A DNA stretch of 64,000 nucleotides, from the NCBI GenBank assembly GCA_910585705.1, contig CAJUER010000001.1, positions 244,651-308,650 of the forward strand, given 5' to 3'. A program made the translations under genes and the position numbers. Below are positions 35,427-43,744 of the stretch, piece after piece. How positions within the stretch are numbered: the stretch's first letter is position 1; every line of letters starts with the position of its first letter. The notes under the pieces are model-generated. The model had not been told where the DNA came from. It worked only from the letters and a program-made list of their open reading frames with translations, and did not search any database. The DNA comes from an uncultured Christensenella sp. GTDB lineage: Bacteria > Bacillota > Clostridia > Christensenellales > Borkfalkiaceae.

Positions 35427-38242
35427 AAGAAGAAATTTTTATTAAAGGTGCAAAGGAAAACAACTTAAAAAATATCAACGTGCACATACCCAGAAATACG
35501 CTTACCGTATTTACGGGGCTTTCCGGCAGCGGTAAATCGACTTTGGCGTTCGATACCATATTTGCGGAAGGGCAAAGGCGTTATATCGAAAGTCTATCTT
35601 CGTATGCAAGGCAGTTTTTGGGGCAAATGGAAAAGCCCGACGTCGAACTTATTGACGGACTTTCGCCGGCAATATCCATTGACCAGAAAACCACTTCTCA
35701 CAACCCTCGCTCGACGGTGGGAACCGTTACGGAAATTTACGATTATTTCCGTTTGCTTTTTGCGCGCGTCGGGATTCCGCACTGTCCGAAATGCGGGCGT
35801 GAAATACGCCGTCAGACGGTTGACGAAATTGCGGACAAAGTTACGGCAAAACCCGAAGGCAGTAAAATTATGATTGAAGCCCCCGTTGTAAGGGGAAAGA
35901 AGGGCGAATTCGTAAAAGAGCTTGCAAGCTATAAAAAGAGCGGTTACGGCAGGGTTAAGGCTGACGGCATAGTTTACGATTTGCAGGAAGAAATCCGTTT
36001 AGAGAAAAATATCCGTCATAATCTTTCGGTTATAATCGACAGGCTCGTTTTAAGGGACGGAATTTTAAAGCGCCTGACGGACAGTTTGGAGGCGGCGTTA
36101 AATCTTGCCGACGGGCTTGTAATAATCGACTGCGACGGCGTTGAAGAGCTGTACTCTTCAAAATATGCTTGCCCCGAATGCGGCATTTCAATCGAAGAAA
36201 TTGAGCCCCGCTTGTTCTCGTTTAATACGCCTTGGGGCGCTTGTCCCGAATGTTCGGGTTTGGGTTTTAAACAAATTATCGACCCGGATTTGATCTGTCC
36301 CGATAAAAGCAAAACACTGCGCGATGGAGCGATAAAAATCAGCGGCTGGAATTTGGATTCTTCGTCGATGACCCAAATGTATCTAAATTCGCTTTCCAAA
36401 GTGTACAACTTCTCGCTCGACGTTCCGGTCAAGGATTTACCTAAAGAGATTTACGATATGCTTATGTTCGGTAACGGCGGCGAGCAAATTGATTTGACTT
36501 ACAACGCTTTCAAATTTTCGGGAAGTTATAAAACGGCGTGGGAGGGCTTTGCAAACAACCTTCAACGCAGATATAACCAAACCTCTTCCGACGGTGTAAA
36601 GTGGGATATTGAAAGGTATATGCGCACTTCGGAATGTCCCGCGTGCAACGGAAAAAGGCTGAAAAAGGAAGCGCTTGCCGTTACGGTCGGCGGCAAAAAT
36701 ATTATGCAGGTCTGCGACATGTCTGTCGATGATTTGACTTCGTTTACCGACTTCGGTTTTTTCAGTAAAACCGACCATTTAATCGCGGACAGCATTATAA
36801 AGGAAATCAACAGCCGCCTTAATTTTTTGCGCAACGTCGGGCTCGGCTATCTCACTTTATCGAGAAGCGCGGCAACGCTTTCGGGCGGGGAAAGTCAACG
36901 TATCCGCCTTGCAACGCAGATAGGCAGCGCGCTCACGGGGGTTCTGTATATACTTGACGAGCCGAGTATAGGACTGCACCAGCGCGACAATCAAAAGCTG
37001 CTTGATTCGTTGCTTGGACTGAGGGATTTGGGCAATACGCTTATTGTCGTAGAGCACGACGAGGATACAATGCGTGCGGCGGATTATATAGTTGATATAG
37101 GTCCGCGTGCGGGAGTGCACGGCGGCGAGGTTGTCGCCTGCGGCTCTTTGCAAGACATTATGAACGAACCGCGCTCTATTACGGGCGATTTCCTTTCGGG
37201 TAAAAGAAAAATAGAAGTTCCCGCAGAGCGCACAAAGCCCGACGGCAGGGTGCTTGCGGTTAAAGGCTGTAAGCAAAACAATCTGAAAGACGTATCGGTG
37301 GAAATTCCTGTCGGACTCATAACTTCCGTCACGGGGGTTTCGGGCAGCGGCAAGTCAAGTTTGGTCAACGAAATTATTTATCCTTACCTTGCGAACAATC
37401 TTAACGGCGCGCGCCAGCAACTCGGCAATGTCACGCAAATCGACGGGCTTGAACACTTTGACAAAGTTATAGCAATCGACCAACAGCCGATAGGCAGAAC
37501 GCCGAGAAGTAATCCCGCAACCTACACGGGCGTGTTTACGATGATACGCGATTTATTTGCGGCAACTCCCGACGCAAAGGAAAGAGGTTACAAGAGCGGA
37601 AGATTTTCATTTAACGTTGCAGGCGGCAGGTGCGAGCATTGCAAGGGTGACGGAATAATTCAAATTGAAATGCATTTCCTGCCGGATATTTACGTTCCCT
37701 GCGAGGTGTGCGGCGGCAAGCGTTACAACCGCGAAACGCTCGACGTAAAGTATAAGGGCAAAAGCATATCAGATGTGCTTGAAATGACCGTCGAGGAGGC
37801 GACCGAGTTCTTTAAACCGGTTACGGCTATTTATAATAAGCTTTCGACTTTGTGCGACGTTGGACTGGGTTATATAAAGCTTGGACAAAGCGCGACGACG
37901 CTTTCAGGCGGAGAGGCACAAAGGGTAAAATTAGCCACAGAGCTTTCAAAGCGCGGCACAGGTAAAACCTTCTATATTCTCGACGAACCCACGACGGGAC
38001 TTCATAGTTATGACGTGGATAAGCTCGTTAAAATCCTTTCGCGCCTGCGCAGTAACGGTAACACAGTTCTTGTTATTGAGCATAATCTCGACGTTATAAA
38101 AACTTCCGACTGGATAATAGATTTGGGGCCGGAAGGTGGAGACAAAGGCGGCACTATTGTAACCGTAGGTACACCCGAAGAGGTTGCCGTCTGCAAAGAA
38201 AGCTATACGGGTCAATTTCTTAAAGATATATTAAAACACTGA
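35423..38242 (+). CDS. uvrA: Excinuclease ABC subunit A
   Basis: The 939-aa protein is the damage-recognition ATPase. It has two ABC ATPase modules (Walker A GLSGSGKSTLAFDT ~32 and GVSGSGKSSLVNE ~635), signature LSGGE in both halves, and zinc-binding CxxC pairs (CPKCG ~120, CPECG/CPEC ~253-275, CEHCKGDG.../CEVCGG ~735-765). Length is normal. It is co-transcribed with uvrB and ends at a strong terminator. Confidence 0.97.
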   Translation: MKEEIFIKGAKENNLKNINVHIPRNTLTVFTGLSGSGKSTLAFDTIFAEGQRRYIESLSSYARQFLGQMEKPDVELIDGLSPAISIDQKTTSHNPRSTVGTVTEIYDYFRLLFARVGIPHCPKCGREIRRQTVDEIADKVTAKPEGSKIMIEAPVVRGKKGEFVKELASYKKSGYGRVKADGIVYDLQEEIRLEKNIRHNLSVIIDRLVLRDGILKRLTDSLEAALNLADGLVIIDCDGVEELYSSKYACPECGISIEEIEPRLFSFNTPWGACPECSGLGFKQIIDPDLICPDKSKTLRDGAIKISGWNLDSSSMTQMYLNSLSKVYNFSLDVPVKDLPKEIYDMLMFGNGGEQIDLTYNAFKFSGSYKTAWEGFANNLQRRYNQTSSDGVKWDIERYMRTSECPACNGKRLKKEALAVTVGGKNIMQVCDMSVDDLTSFTDFGFFSKTDHLIADSIIKEINSRLNFLRNVGLGYLTLSRSAATLSGGESQRIRLATQIGSALTGVLYILDEPSIGLHQRDNQKLLDSLLGLRDLGNTLIVVEHDEDTMRAADYIVDIGPRAGVHGGEVVACGSLQDIMNEPRSITGDFLSGKRKIEVPAERTKPDGRVLAVKGCKQNNLKDVSVEIPVGLITSVTGVSGSGKSSLVNEIIYPYLANNLNGARQQLGNVTQIDGLEHFDKVIAIDQQPIGRTPRSNPATYTGVFTMIRDLFAATPDAKERGYKSGRFSFNVAGGRCEHCKGDGIIQIEMHFLPDIYVPCEVCGGKRYNRETLDVKYKGKSISDVLEMTVEEATEFFKPVTAIYNKLSTLCDVGLGYIKLGQSATTLSGGEAQRVKLATELSKRGTGKTFYILDEPTTGLHSYDVDKLVKILSRLRSNGNTVLVIEHNLDVIKTSDWIIDLGPEGGDKGGTIVTVGTPEEVAVCKESYTGQFLKDILKH

Positions 38243-38243
38243 G

Positions 38244-38270
38244 AAAAGCGGCAAAATTGCCGCTTTTTTA
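38244..38270 (+). terminator. Terminator after uvrA
   Basis: AAAAGCGGCAA pairs with TTGCCGCTTTT, followed by further T. Confidence 0.88.
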
Positions 38271-38364
38271 TATTTATTTAACTTTATGCAGTACTATGCG
38301 TGGCATAAGGTACCCAAATTTCTCTTTTATCATATGATATAAAAGCGTTAAGGAGCGCGGAGAA

Positions 38365-38874
38365 ATGGCAAAACCTTTGACACTGCAAGAAGAGTTTCCT
38401 ACTACTGAGGGGCTATGCCCCGACGCTTACTCGTTGGCGGTAATTTCGCCTGCCTATGCTTCCCCTACTGGAGAGCTGAATGCTATTTTGCAATATTTTT
38501 ATCACTATTTCAATTTTGATAAACACGGCTATATGGAGTATGCCGCTGACTTGGAAAGCATAGCCATTGCGGAAATGCTTCACCTCGAGCTTCTGGGTAA
38601 AACAATAACGGCGCTTGGGGCGCAGCCCCTATATTGTCAGAATCCGCCGACTGCTTATAATTTTTATTCCGCAAAATATGTGACCTATTCGCGCAATCTC
38701 GTGAATATGATCGAGGACGACATAATATCGGAAAGGCGTGCGATAGCGCAGTATTCGAAGATGCTTTCGAGGCTGAAAGACGAGCGGGTAAAAAACATAA
38801 TTTCGCGCATAGCGGCGGACGAAAAGCTTCACCTCGATAAACTTAATGAAATATTATGCGGCTTGAAATGTTGA
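38365..38874 (+). CDS. Ferritin-like di-iron/di-manganese protein
   Basis: The 169-aa protein is a four-helix bundle with repeated metal-ligand positions: E in GELNAIL (~37), ExxH in AEMLHLEL (~69-74), E in SERRAIAQY (~122) and ExxH in DEKLHLDKL (~153-157). This is the ferritin-like superfamily, nearest to bacterioferritin/manganese-catalase-like small proteins. It probably deals with peroxide, iron or manganese. Ribosome binding site GGAGAA. A palindrome TATCATATGATA upstream (about 38331-38342) could be an operator. Confidence 0.75.
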   Translation: MAKPLTLQEEFPTTEGLCPDAYSLAVISPAYASPTGELNAILQYFYHYFNFDKHGYMEYAADLESIAIAEMLHLELLGKTITALGAQPLYCQNPPTAYNFYSAKYVTYSRNLVNMIEDDIISERRAIAQYSKMLSRLKDERVKNIISRIAADEKLHLDKLNEILCGLKC

Positions 38875-38899
38875 CACGGTTTACATATTGATATAAAAT
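38871..38899 (+). promoter_or_regulatory. Promoter of the BaiN-like oxidoreductase (leaderless geometry)
   Basis: TTGACA (38871-38876), a 17-nt spacer and TAAAAT (38894-38899) overlap the previous stop. ATG 38907 follows the -10 by 7 nt, with no Shine-Dalgarno sequence. Confidence 0.8.
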
Positions 38900-38906
38900 T
38901 GAATTG

Positions 38907-40070
38907 ATGAAATACGATGTTCTGATAATCGGCGGCGGCGCATCCGGCTTGGCTTGCGCCGCGTGGCTTATAAACAGCGAAAAAAAACTAAATATATGTA
39001 TAGTAGAGGCTGGTGACAGAATCGGCAGAAAGCTTGCGGCAACAGGCAACGGGCAGGGCAACGTTTCCAACCTCGATTTGAATGCCGAGCATTTTCATGG
39101 CGGCAATACCAAACTCGTTTCGCAGATAGCTTGTACTGATCCGTTCTATGCCTGTAACTTTCTTTTTGACTGTATTTTTACCGCAGACGAAAAGGGGCGC
39201 ATTTATCCTTCCGGCAGACAAGCTTCCGCGCTTTGTGACGGCTTTATTCGCAGATTGAAAGATAAGTGCGAAATTTTACTTTCGACTAAGGTTACGGATA
39301 TTGATGAAGAATTTAACGTTAAATTATCGTCAAATACCACTATTTCGGCGGAATACATAGTACTATGCGTGGGAGGAAAGGCGCAAAAACAGTTCAAAAC
39401 CGACGGATCTTCATATAGATTGGTGGAAAAATTCGGGCACGCGCTTACGCCGCTGTATCCTTCGCTCGTGCAGCTGAAAACACAGACGCAGTACATAAAG
39501 ACACTTAAAGGCATACGCGCCGACTGTGCGGTTACGCTTTATGCGGGAAATAAGAAGTTCGGCAAAACTCGCGGCGACGTTGTGTTTACAGATTACGGAG
39601 TTTCGGGTAATGCCGTTTTTGCACTTTCACCGTTGATTTCCGGACGGGAAGATGCTGAGCTGTCTTTGGAATTTTTGCCTGAAATTTCTTCCGAAAAAAT
39701 TATAAAAAATCTCAGGGAAAGAAAATTGTCCGGCTGTTCCGCTTCCGAATTGCTTTCAGGCACTCTTCACAATCAGATAGGCAGGGCGATTATAGCGCGC
39801 GCGGCGTCCGACGATGAGAAAACGATAGTGCATACACTGAAGAATTTCATTTTGCCTGTTACGGGTACGCTCGGATTCGATTATGCGCAGGTAACAAAGG
39901 GCGGAATAAATATGAGCGATATTTCCGACGAGCTTGAAAGCAAATTCAAACCTAATCTATTTTTTGCCGGAGAGGTGTTGGACGTGGACGGCGACTGCGG
40001 CGGTTATAATCTTCACTGGGCGTTTACAAGCGGTATGCACGTTGCGGATGCTATTTTAAAGAGACTATGA
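38907..40070 (+). CDS. HI0933/BaiN-type FAD oxidoreductase
   Basis: The 387-aa flavoprotein has a dinucleotide-binding start YDVLIIGGGASGLACA with E in IVEAGDRIGRK, the GNGQGNVSN motif and a C-terminal FAD motif LFFAGEVLDVDGDCGGYNLHWAFTSG (in parts). These define the HI0933 family (YhiN/BaiN). Substrates are mostly unknown; BaiN acts on bile acids in some gut Clostridia, but that cannot be assumed here. ATG 38907 is used rather than TTG 38904. It overlaps the next FAD gene by 4 nt. Confidence 0.88.
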   Translation: MKYDVLIIGGGASGLACAAWLINSEKKLNICIVEAGDRIGRKLAATGNGQGNVSNLDLNAEHFHGGNTKLVSQIACTDPFYACNFLFDCIFTADEKGRIYPSGRQASALCDGFIRRLKDKCEILLSTKVTDIDEEFNVKLSSNTTISAEYIVLCVGGKAQKQFKTDGSSYRLVEKFGHALTPLYPSLVQLKTQTQYIKTLKGIRADCAVTLYAGNKKFGKTRGDVVFTDYGVSGNAVFALSPLISGREDAELSLEFLPEISSEKIIKNLRERKLSGCSASELLSGTLHNQIGRAIIARAASDDEKTIVHTLKNFILPVTGTLGFDYAQVTKGGINMSDISDELESKFKPNLFFAGEVLDVDGDCGGYNLHWAFTSGMHVADAILKRL

Positions 40071-41602
40071 CTATACGGCTGGATAACATAAAATTAAAGA
40101 TAGGCGAAAGCGAGGACATGTTGCTTGAAGCGGCGCGTAAAAAAATGCGCGGTTTCAAGCGTTTCGGAATTATCAAAAAGTCGCTTGACGCACGCGATAA
40201 ATCGAATATTTTCTGGGTTTATTCGGTTTGGGTATCGGACGAGGAAGAGTTACCATGTGCTCAACCCGAAAAACTGAAAAATCCTCCTGCAGTTCCTGTA
40301 ATCGGTTCGGGACCCGCAGGACTTTTTTGCGCTCTTCGGCTTGTCGAACACGGTTTTAAACCGATAATAATCGAGCGCGGCGAACGTGTAGAGGACAGGA
40401 AGCGATCGACCGAAAAATTTTTTGAGAGCGGAAAGCTTGATGAAAATTCCAACGTTCAGTTCGGCGAGGGCGGCGCGGGCACGTTTTCGGACGGCAAACT
40501 CAACACGCAAACGCACGACAATCTTAACCGCGACGTCTTAAAGCTTTTCAAAAGGTTCGGCGCGCCAGAAGAAGTCGTCTATTTAAATAAACCGCATATC
40601 GGAAGCGATAAGCTGTATGAAGTTTTGAAAAATATCCGCGCGTATATTGAAGAGTGCGGCGGACAATATTTGTTTAATACAAAATTTTGCGGATTTGTTA
40701 AAAGCGGTGACGGATTTAAAGCGCTTTTACTTCAAAACGTAAGGACGGGTGAATGCAGTGAGATTAAAGCTGAGTGTGCCGTACTTGCGGTCGGGCATTC
40801 TGCACGCGACACTTTCATAATACTCGATAAAAGCGGAGTGGTAATGCAACCGCGAGACTTTGCGCTCGGAGTAAGAATAGAACATCTTACTTCCGAGATA
40901 GGGTTAGCCCAGTACGGTAAAAATTATATAAAATTACCCGCAGCCGATTATAAGTTGGTTTCGCGTGCGCACGAGAGAACGGTATTCACTTTCTGTATGT
41001 GTCCCGGCGGAGTCGTAATTCCATCGTCAAGCGAGCAGGGCGGAGTAGTTACAAACGGTATGAGCTTATATTCGCGTAGCGGTGAAAATTCCAATTCCGC
41101 GCTGATGGTGCAGATGAAGCAAGAGGATTTTGCTTCCGAAAGTCTGTTTGCGGGAATGGAATTTCAACGCGCAATCGAGCGCAGAGCATTCGATTTGTGC
41201 GGCAAGAACTACAAGGCGCCCGTGCAGTTGTGCGGCGATTTTTTGCGCGGCAGGGTCTCCGACGGATTTAAAAGCATAAAGCCCACTTATGCGGCGGGCG
41301 TGACTTTCGTTCCGCTTGACGCCGTTCTTCCTAAAATTACCGTAGAGGCTCTTAAAGCCGCAATCCCCGATATGGGCAGAAGACTGAACGGGTTTGCTAA
41401 TCCAGACGCGGTTTTGACAGGCGTGGAAACTCGTTTTTCTTCGCCGTTAAGGATTTTGCGCGGTGAGGACTGTCAAAGCGTTTCGATGAAAGGTTTATAC
41501 CCCTGCGGCGAAGGTAGCGGCTATTCGGGAGGAATTACGAGTTCGGCGGCGGACGGACTGAAAATTGCCGAATTAATTTTTGAAAAATACAAAAATCATT
41601 AA
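40067..41602 (+). CDS. FAD-dependent oxidoreductase of the COG2509 type
   Basis: The 511-aa protein has an N-terminal ferredoxin-like domain (~1-85) followed by an FAD fold: VIGSGPAGLFCALRLVEHG (~95), IERGERVEDR, FGEGGAGTFSDGKL (~150), AVGHSARDTF and a C-terminal YPCGEGSGYSGGITSSAADG. This arrangement matches uncharacterised FAD dehydrogenases (COG2509), usually ~500-560 aa. It is translated with the preceding flavoprotein. Function unknown. Confidence 0.88.
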   Translation: MTIRLDNIKLKIGESEDMLLEAARKKMRGFKRFGIIKKSLDARDKSNIFWVYSVWVSDEEELPCAQPEKLKNPPAVPVIGSGPAGLFCALRLVEHGFKPIIIERGERVEDRKRSTEKFFESGKLDENSNVQFGEGGAGTFSDGKLNTQTHDNLNRDVLKLFKRFGAPEEVVYLNKPHIGSDKLYEVLKNIRAYIEECGGQYLFNTKFCGFVKSGDGFKALLLQNVRTGECSEIKAECAVLAVGHSARDTFIILDKSGVVMQPRDFALGVRIEHLTSEIGLAQYGKNYIKLPAADYKLVSRAHERTVFTFCMCPGGVVIPSSSEQGGVVTNGMSLYSRSGENSNSALMVQMKQEDFASESLFAGMEFQRAIERRAFDLCGKNYKAPVQLCGDFLRGRVSDGFKSIKPTYAAGVTFVPLDAVLPKITVEALKAAIPDMGRRLNGFANPDAVLTGVETRFSSPLRILRGEDCQSVSMKGLYPCGEGSGYSGGITSSAADGLKIAELIFEKYKNH

Positions 41603-41686
41603 ATTATCATTTTTTAATCACATTCGGGTATTATAATAAACTCAAAGATTAAGAATACACCATAAAACTTTTTTTCATATTCTCTA

Positions 41687-41725
41687 AGAAAGAGCCGCAC
41701 CTCAGGGTACGGCTCTTTCTTATTT
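41687..41725 (+). terminator. Hairpin terminator after the oxidoreductase pair
   Basis: A 12-bp stem AAGAAAGAGCCG/CGGCTCTTTCTT is followed by an A/T-rich stretch with only a weak T run. Confidence 0.7.
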
Positions 41726-42088
41726 AAATTGTATTTGCTAACAAATTTGTAAAAAAATTTGAAGCAGATTTAATGCTATTTAAATTTAATATTTAATCTA
41801 ATCTTACGTTTAGCGTTAAATATTCAAAAGGTTTACTTGCGTAAATGGTATTATATTAATGAATAAACAAAAATACACCTTGTTGTCAGTATGTTTTATT
41901 TTAACCGTTATTAAGAGAGGCAATTTTTTCGAAAAACAATATTTTGCTAAACGAGGTTAATACCCGCTCAAATTATTGCAAAAATATTCTGTAATATTGA
42001 TTGATGTTTGAGTAAAAGTTTATTAAAAGAGTGATAAAGAGAGTGCAAACGAAATAAAACAACATACAAAATTCGTGACGAAACAAAA
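41726..42088. other. A/T-rich gap without a supported gene
   Basis: This stretch holds no convincing gene. A 33-codon open frame (41859-41960) starts downstream of an inverted repeat TTTAC-N5-GTAAA (around 41831) but has no ribosome binding site and no recognised product. The region has noticeably lower G+C than the genes around it and leads into the left end of the mobile element, so it may be degraded insertion material. Confidence 0.5.
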
Positions 42089-42124
42089 AAAGGACGAAAA
42101 AAGCGCACTTCCCATAGGGAATTA
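42089..42124 (+). repeat. Left candidate terminal inverted repeat
   Basis: Two blocks, AAAGGACG (42089-42096) and TTCCCATAGGGAATTA (42109-42124), recur in inverted orientation at 47271-47235 with nearly the same spacing (12 versus 13 nt). The longer block is itself a near-palindrome. Confidence 0.5.
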
Positions 42125-42163
42125 AAAAACTAAATTTTTAAGAGTTGCACTTTCAAGCGAAGG

Positions 42164-42200
42164 TAAAATGCTCTCGGACGTTTCGTTCGAGAGCATTTTA
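42164..42200. terminator. Bidirectional terminator downstream of the GNAT gene
   Basis: A perfect 13-bp stem TAAAATGCTCTCG/CGAGAGCATTTTA has a T run on each strand. It would end the minus-strand GNAT transcript. Confidence 0.85.
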
Positions 42201-42279
42201 CTATATAAATTTAGAGCGTTAAATTGAAATTTATCATATCAAGATTGCTTGTTGTTCACTATATATTCCATATTTCATT

Positions 42280-42825
42280 TTACTTGTTTTCTTGTGTAAA
42301 ATTCGGCTTAAAAAGTCCGAAAGATAGTTTACGCAAAATTTCTTTATAAGTAATCTCGTCAAAATCTTTTTTGGTTGACAGCACCAAAAAGTCGTCTTTC
42401 TTAAACTTAATTATCTTCTCGGTATTCAAAAAACCATTGCGCGCGTAAAAAGCAATTCTCTTTACGCGCTGCTCGTAATTATCCGCAGTTGTATATAACG
42501 GCTCTACGTTTAACGTGATTTCACAGCCCGCATATTTTTCTTTAACGTCGTTTAATATCGCCGAGCCATACCCACATGAACGCATTTTGTCATTTACGGC
42601 AAGATACCAAATAAACACCGTTTTTTTGTTTATAACTGCAAAACAAATGCCGCAAAAATCTTCTCCGTCATAGTAAGCCCAAAAATCATAACCGTCTTTT
42701 TTTGCCCAATAATTGAGCACCCACATAGGCATACGTTCGTTTTTAGGAAACGCTCGCTTCATCAAATCTTTTACTTCTTTATAATTTGAGGACTTTTTAA
42801 TTACCGCTATTCTTCTCAATTCCAT
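42280..42825 (-). CDS. GNAT-family N-acetyltransferase
   Basis: The 181-aa protein has a GNAT fold with the acetyl-CoA-binding motif A, LAVNDKMRSCGYGSAIL (~75-92), and the later YARNGFLNTE segment (~127-136). The substrate cannot be told. It has a CGGAGAA ribosome binding site and its own promoter. Its A+T content is higher than that of the chromosomal genes, which fits acquired DNA. It is probably cargo of the mobile element or a neighbour left by an earlier insertion. Confidence 0.85.
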   Translation of the reverse strand: MELRRIAVIKKSSNYKEVKDLMKRAFPKNERMPMWVLNYWAKKDGYDFWAYYDGEDFCGICFAVINKKTVFIWYLAVNDKMRSCGYGSAILNDVKEKYAGCEITLNVEPLYTTADNYEQRVKRIAFYARNGFLNTEKIIKFKKDDFLVLSTKKDFDEITYKEILRKLSFGLFKPNFTQENK

Positions 42826-42910
42826 AATTTTTCTCCGTTTTAATTACGATTTTGCTATTGATAACAATTCTCCGCTAAATTACTGTTTATCGCTCTATGT
42901 GAGCAAATAT

Positions 42911-42939
42911 ATTATAGCACATTGACCGCAAAAAAACAA
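42911..42939 (-). promoter_or_regulatory. Promoter of the GNAT gene
   Basis: On the minus strand TTGTTT (42939-42934), a 17-nt spacer and TATAAT (42916-42911), about 85 nt before the start codon. Confidence 0.55.
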
Positions 42940-43008
42940 GCGGATAGATAACGACACCAATAATAGACTGTCCAATTTTGATTTCAACAAAAAAAGTCAT
43001 AAAAAGTT

Positions 43009-43038
43009 CTTTCACCGCCCGTTTATGGGCGGTGAAAG
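43009..43038. other. Strong hairpin just upstream of the structured RNA promoter
   Basis: A perfect 12-bp stem CTTTCACCGCCC/GGGCGGTGAAAG with a GTTTAT loop. There is no T run on the plus strand; on the minus strand AACTTTTTATG follows. It could insulate the RNA promoter from read-through or mark the left end of the element core. Confidence 0.7.
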
Positions 43039-43040
43039 TA

Positions 43041-43069
43041 TTGCAACGAACAAAAGTTTATGATATAAT
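43041..43069 (+). promoter_or_regulatory. Promoter of the structured RNA
   Basis: TTGCAA (43041-43046), a 17-nt spacer and TATAAT (43064-43069) place the start near 43076 or a few bases earlier. Confidence 0.75.
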
Positions 43070-43072
43070 GCT

Positions 43073-43330
43073 CACTACCACAATGTAGGTTGTGGTGGTG
43101 TACCCTTCGGGGTAGGAGTTCCGCAATGAGCTATTGCTCATAGAATGCGGAAGGTTTTGGGCGGTTAAACCGCCAGTGCCTTAGCTTACGGATAGAGCGT
43201 AGGTTTTTTAGTTATACGCAAAATTCGTAAGCCGAGATAGGCTTTTATTGTCGTACAGTTTAACGGCAATAAAATGTGCAGCCGGAGTTATCCGAGATTC
43301 CTATGAGGATGCGAAAGTCGGATAGTGTTG
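43073..43330 (+). ncRNA. Highly structured non-coding RNA carried by the mobile element
   Basis: About 250 nt with no open frame but many strong helices that I could pair by hand: 43073-43082/43091-43100 (10 bp); 43101-43105/43110-43114 closed by a UUCG loop; 43119-43125/43146-43152 with an inner 43126-43131/43136-43141; 43160-43165/43169-43174; a longer-range 43184-43190/43226-43232 enclosing 43197-43201/43215-43219; 43243-43250/43267-43274; and 43289-43295/43318-43324 with an inner UCCU/AGGA. It has its own consensus promoter and lies upstream of oriT. The 3' end is not defined. It may belong to a known large RNA class reported from mobile elements of Bacillota, such as the raiA motif; I cannot confirm this by memory of the consensus. 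Confidence 0.75.
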
Positions 43331-43568
43331 ATGGTCTATTTTGTGTTACAAATTTTTAAGTTAAGAGGTATCTTTTGAACTAAAAACAATCTAACAATTC
43401 AATAGAATGGCTAACCACCATAGAGCAATTAAAAGTTGCTAAATACGGTTGAAGTCGGTGATTACGTTGAAAGTGTCAGCGGCTTTTTTGTGTCCTTTTT
43501 ACGGTATCTTTCCCACTCTTTCTTGCGTGGACGAAGATATAAAAACTAACAATTCGGAGGTGAATTCA

Positions 43569-43589
43569 ATGACAATAAGACCGCCATAA
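43569..43589 (+). other. Six-codon open frame with a strong ribosome binding site
   Basis: GGAGG (43556-43560) lies 8 nt before an ATG that opens the frame MTIRPP followed by TAA. It sits between the structured RNA and oriT. It may be a leader peptide or the remains of a mobilization gene; nothing else supports it. Confidence 0.35.
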
Positions 43590-43621
43590 TACGGTAAGCA
43601 AACGGAAAGCAAAATACAAAC

Positions 43622-43710
43622 GGACAAAGCCGGATCGAGCGTTACCCTTCTACGAAGGTATAGCGCACTATACCTTGCGAGCAAGGTGTGCGCTCTGCGA
43701 GGCTTTGTCC
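43622..43710 (+). other. Origin of transfer, pMV158 (MOBV) type
   Basis: The hairpin AAGGTATAG-CGCA-CTATACCTT (43655-43676) has the same plan as the pMV158 oriT, AAAGTATAG-TGTG-TTATACTTT, in which MobM nicks between the loop and the right arm. By analogy the nick would be between 43667 and 43668. A second small hairpin CCTTGC-GA-GCAAGG follows, and a 10-bp inverted repeat GGACAAAGCC/GGCTTTGTCC (43622-43631, 43701-43710) encloses the whole. It lies directly before the MOBV relaxase gene, as expected. Confidence 0.85.
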
Positions 43711-43744
43711 ACTGAACGAAAAAGCATTTAGGAGGAACACGAAA

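Noticed and set aside
38331..38342. TATCATATGATA before the ferritin-like gene as another LexA box
   Set aside because: It is a palindrome but lacks the AAAC/GTTT half-sites; it is more likely a different operator or chance.
41859..41960. 33-codon open frame in the A/T-rich gap, after an inverted repeat TTTAC/GTAAA
   Set aside because: No ribosome binding site, no recognised domain, and open frames of this size are expected by chance in such sequence.
43073..43330. Structured RNA read as a group II intron
   Set aside because: No GUGYG-type 5' end, no recognisable domain V hairpin and no reverse transcriptase gene in the element.
43440..43589. Longer open frame (from TTG 43467) ending in the MTIRPP frame
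   Set aside because: It has no ribosome binding site at the TTG and no resemblance to a known protein; only the short frame has a good ribosome binding site.
43688..43744. GTG at 43688 as relaxase start
   Set aside because: It lies just beyond the oriT hairpin, inside the enclosing inverted repeat, lacks a ribosome binding site and adds residues that the family does not have.
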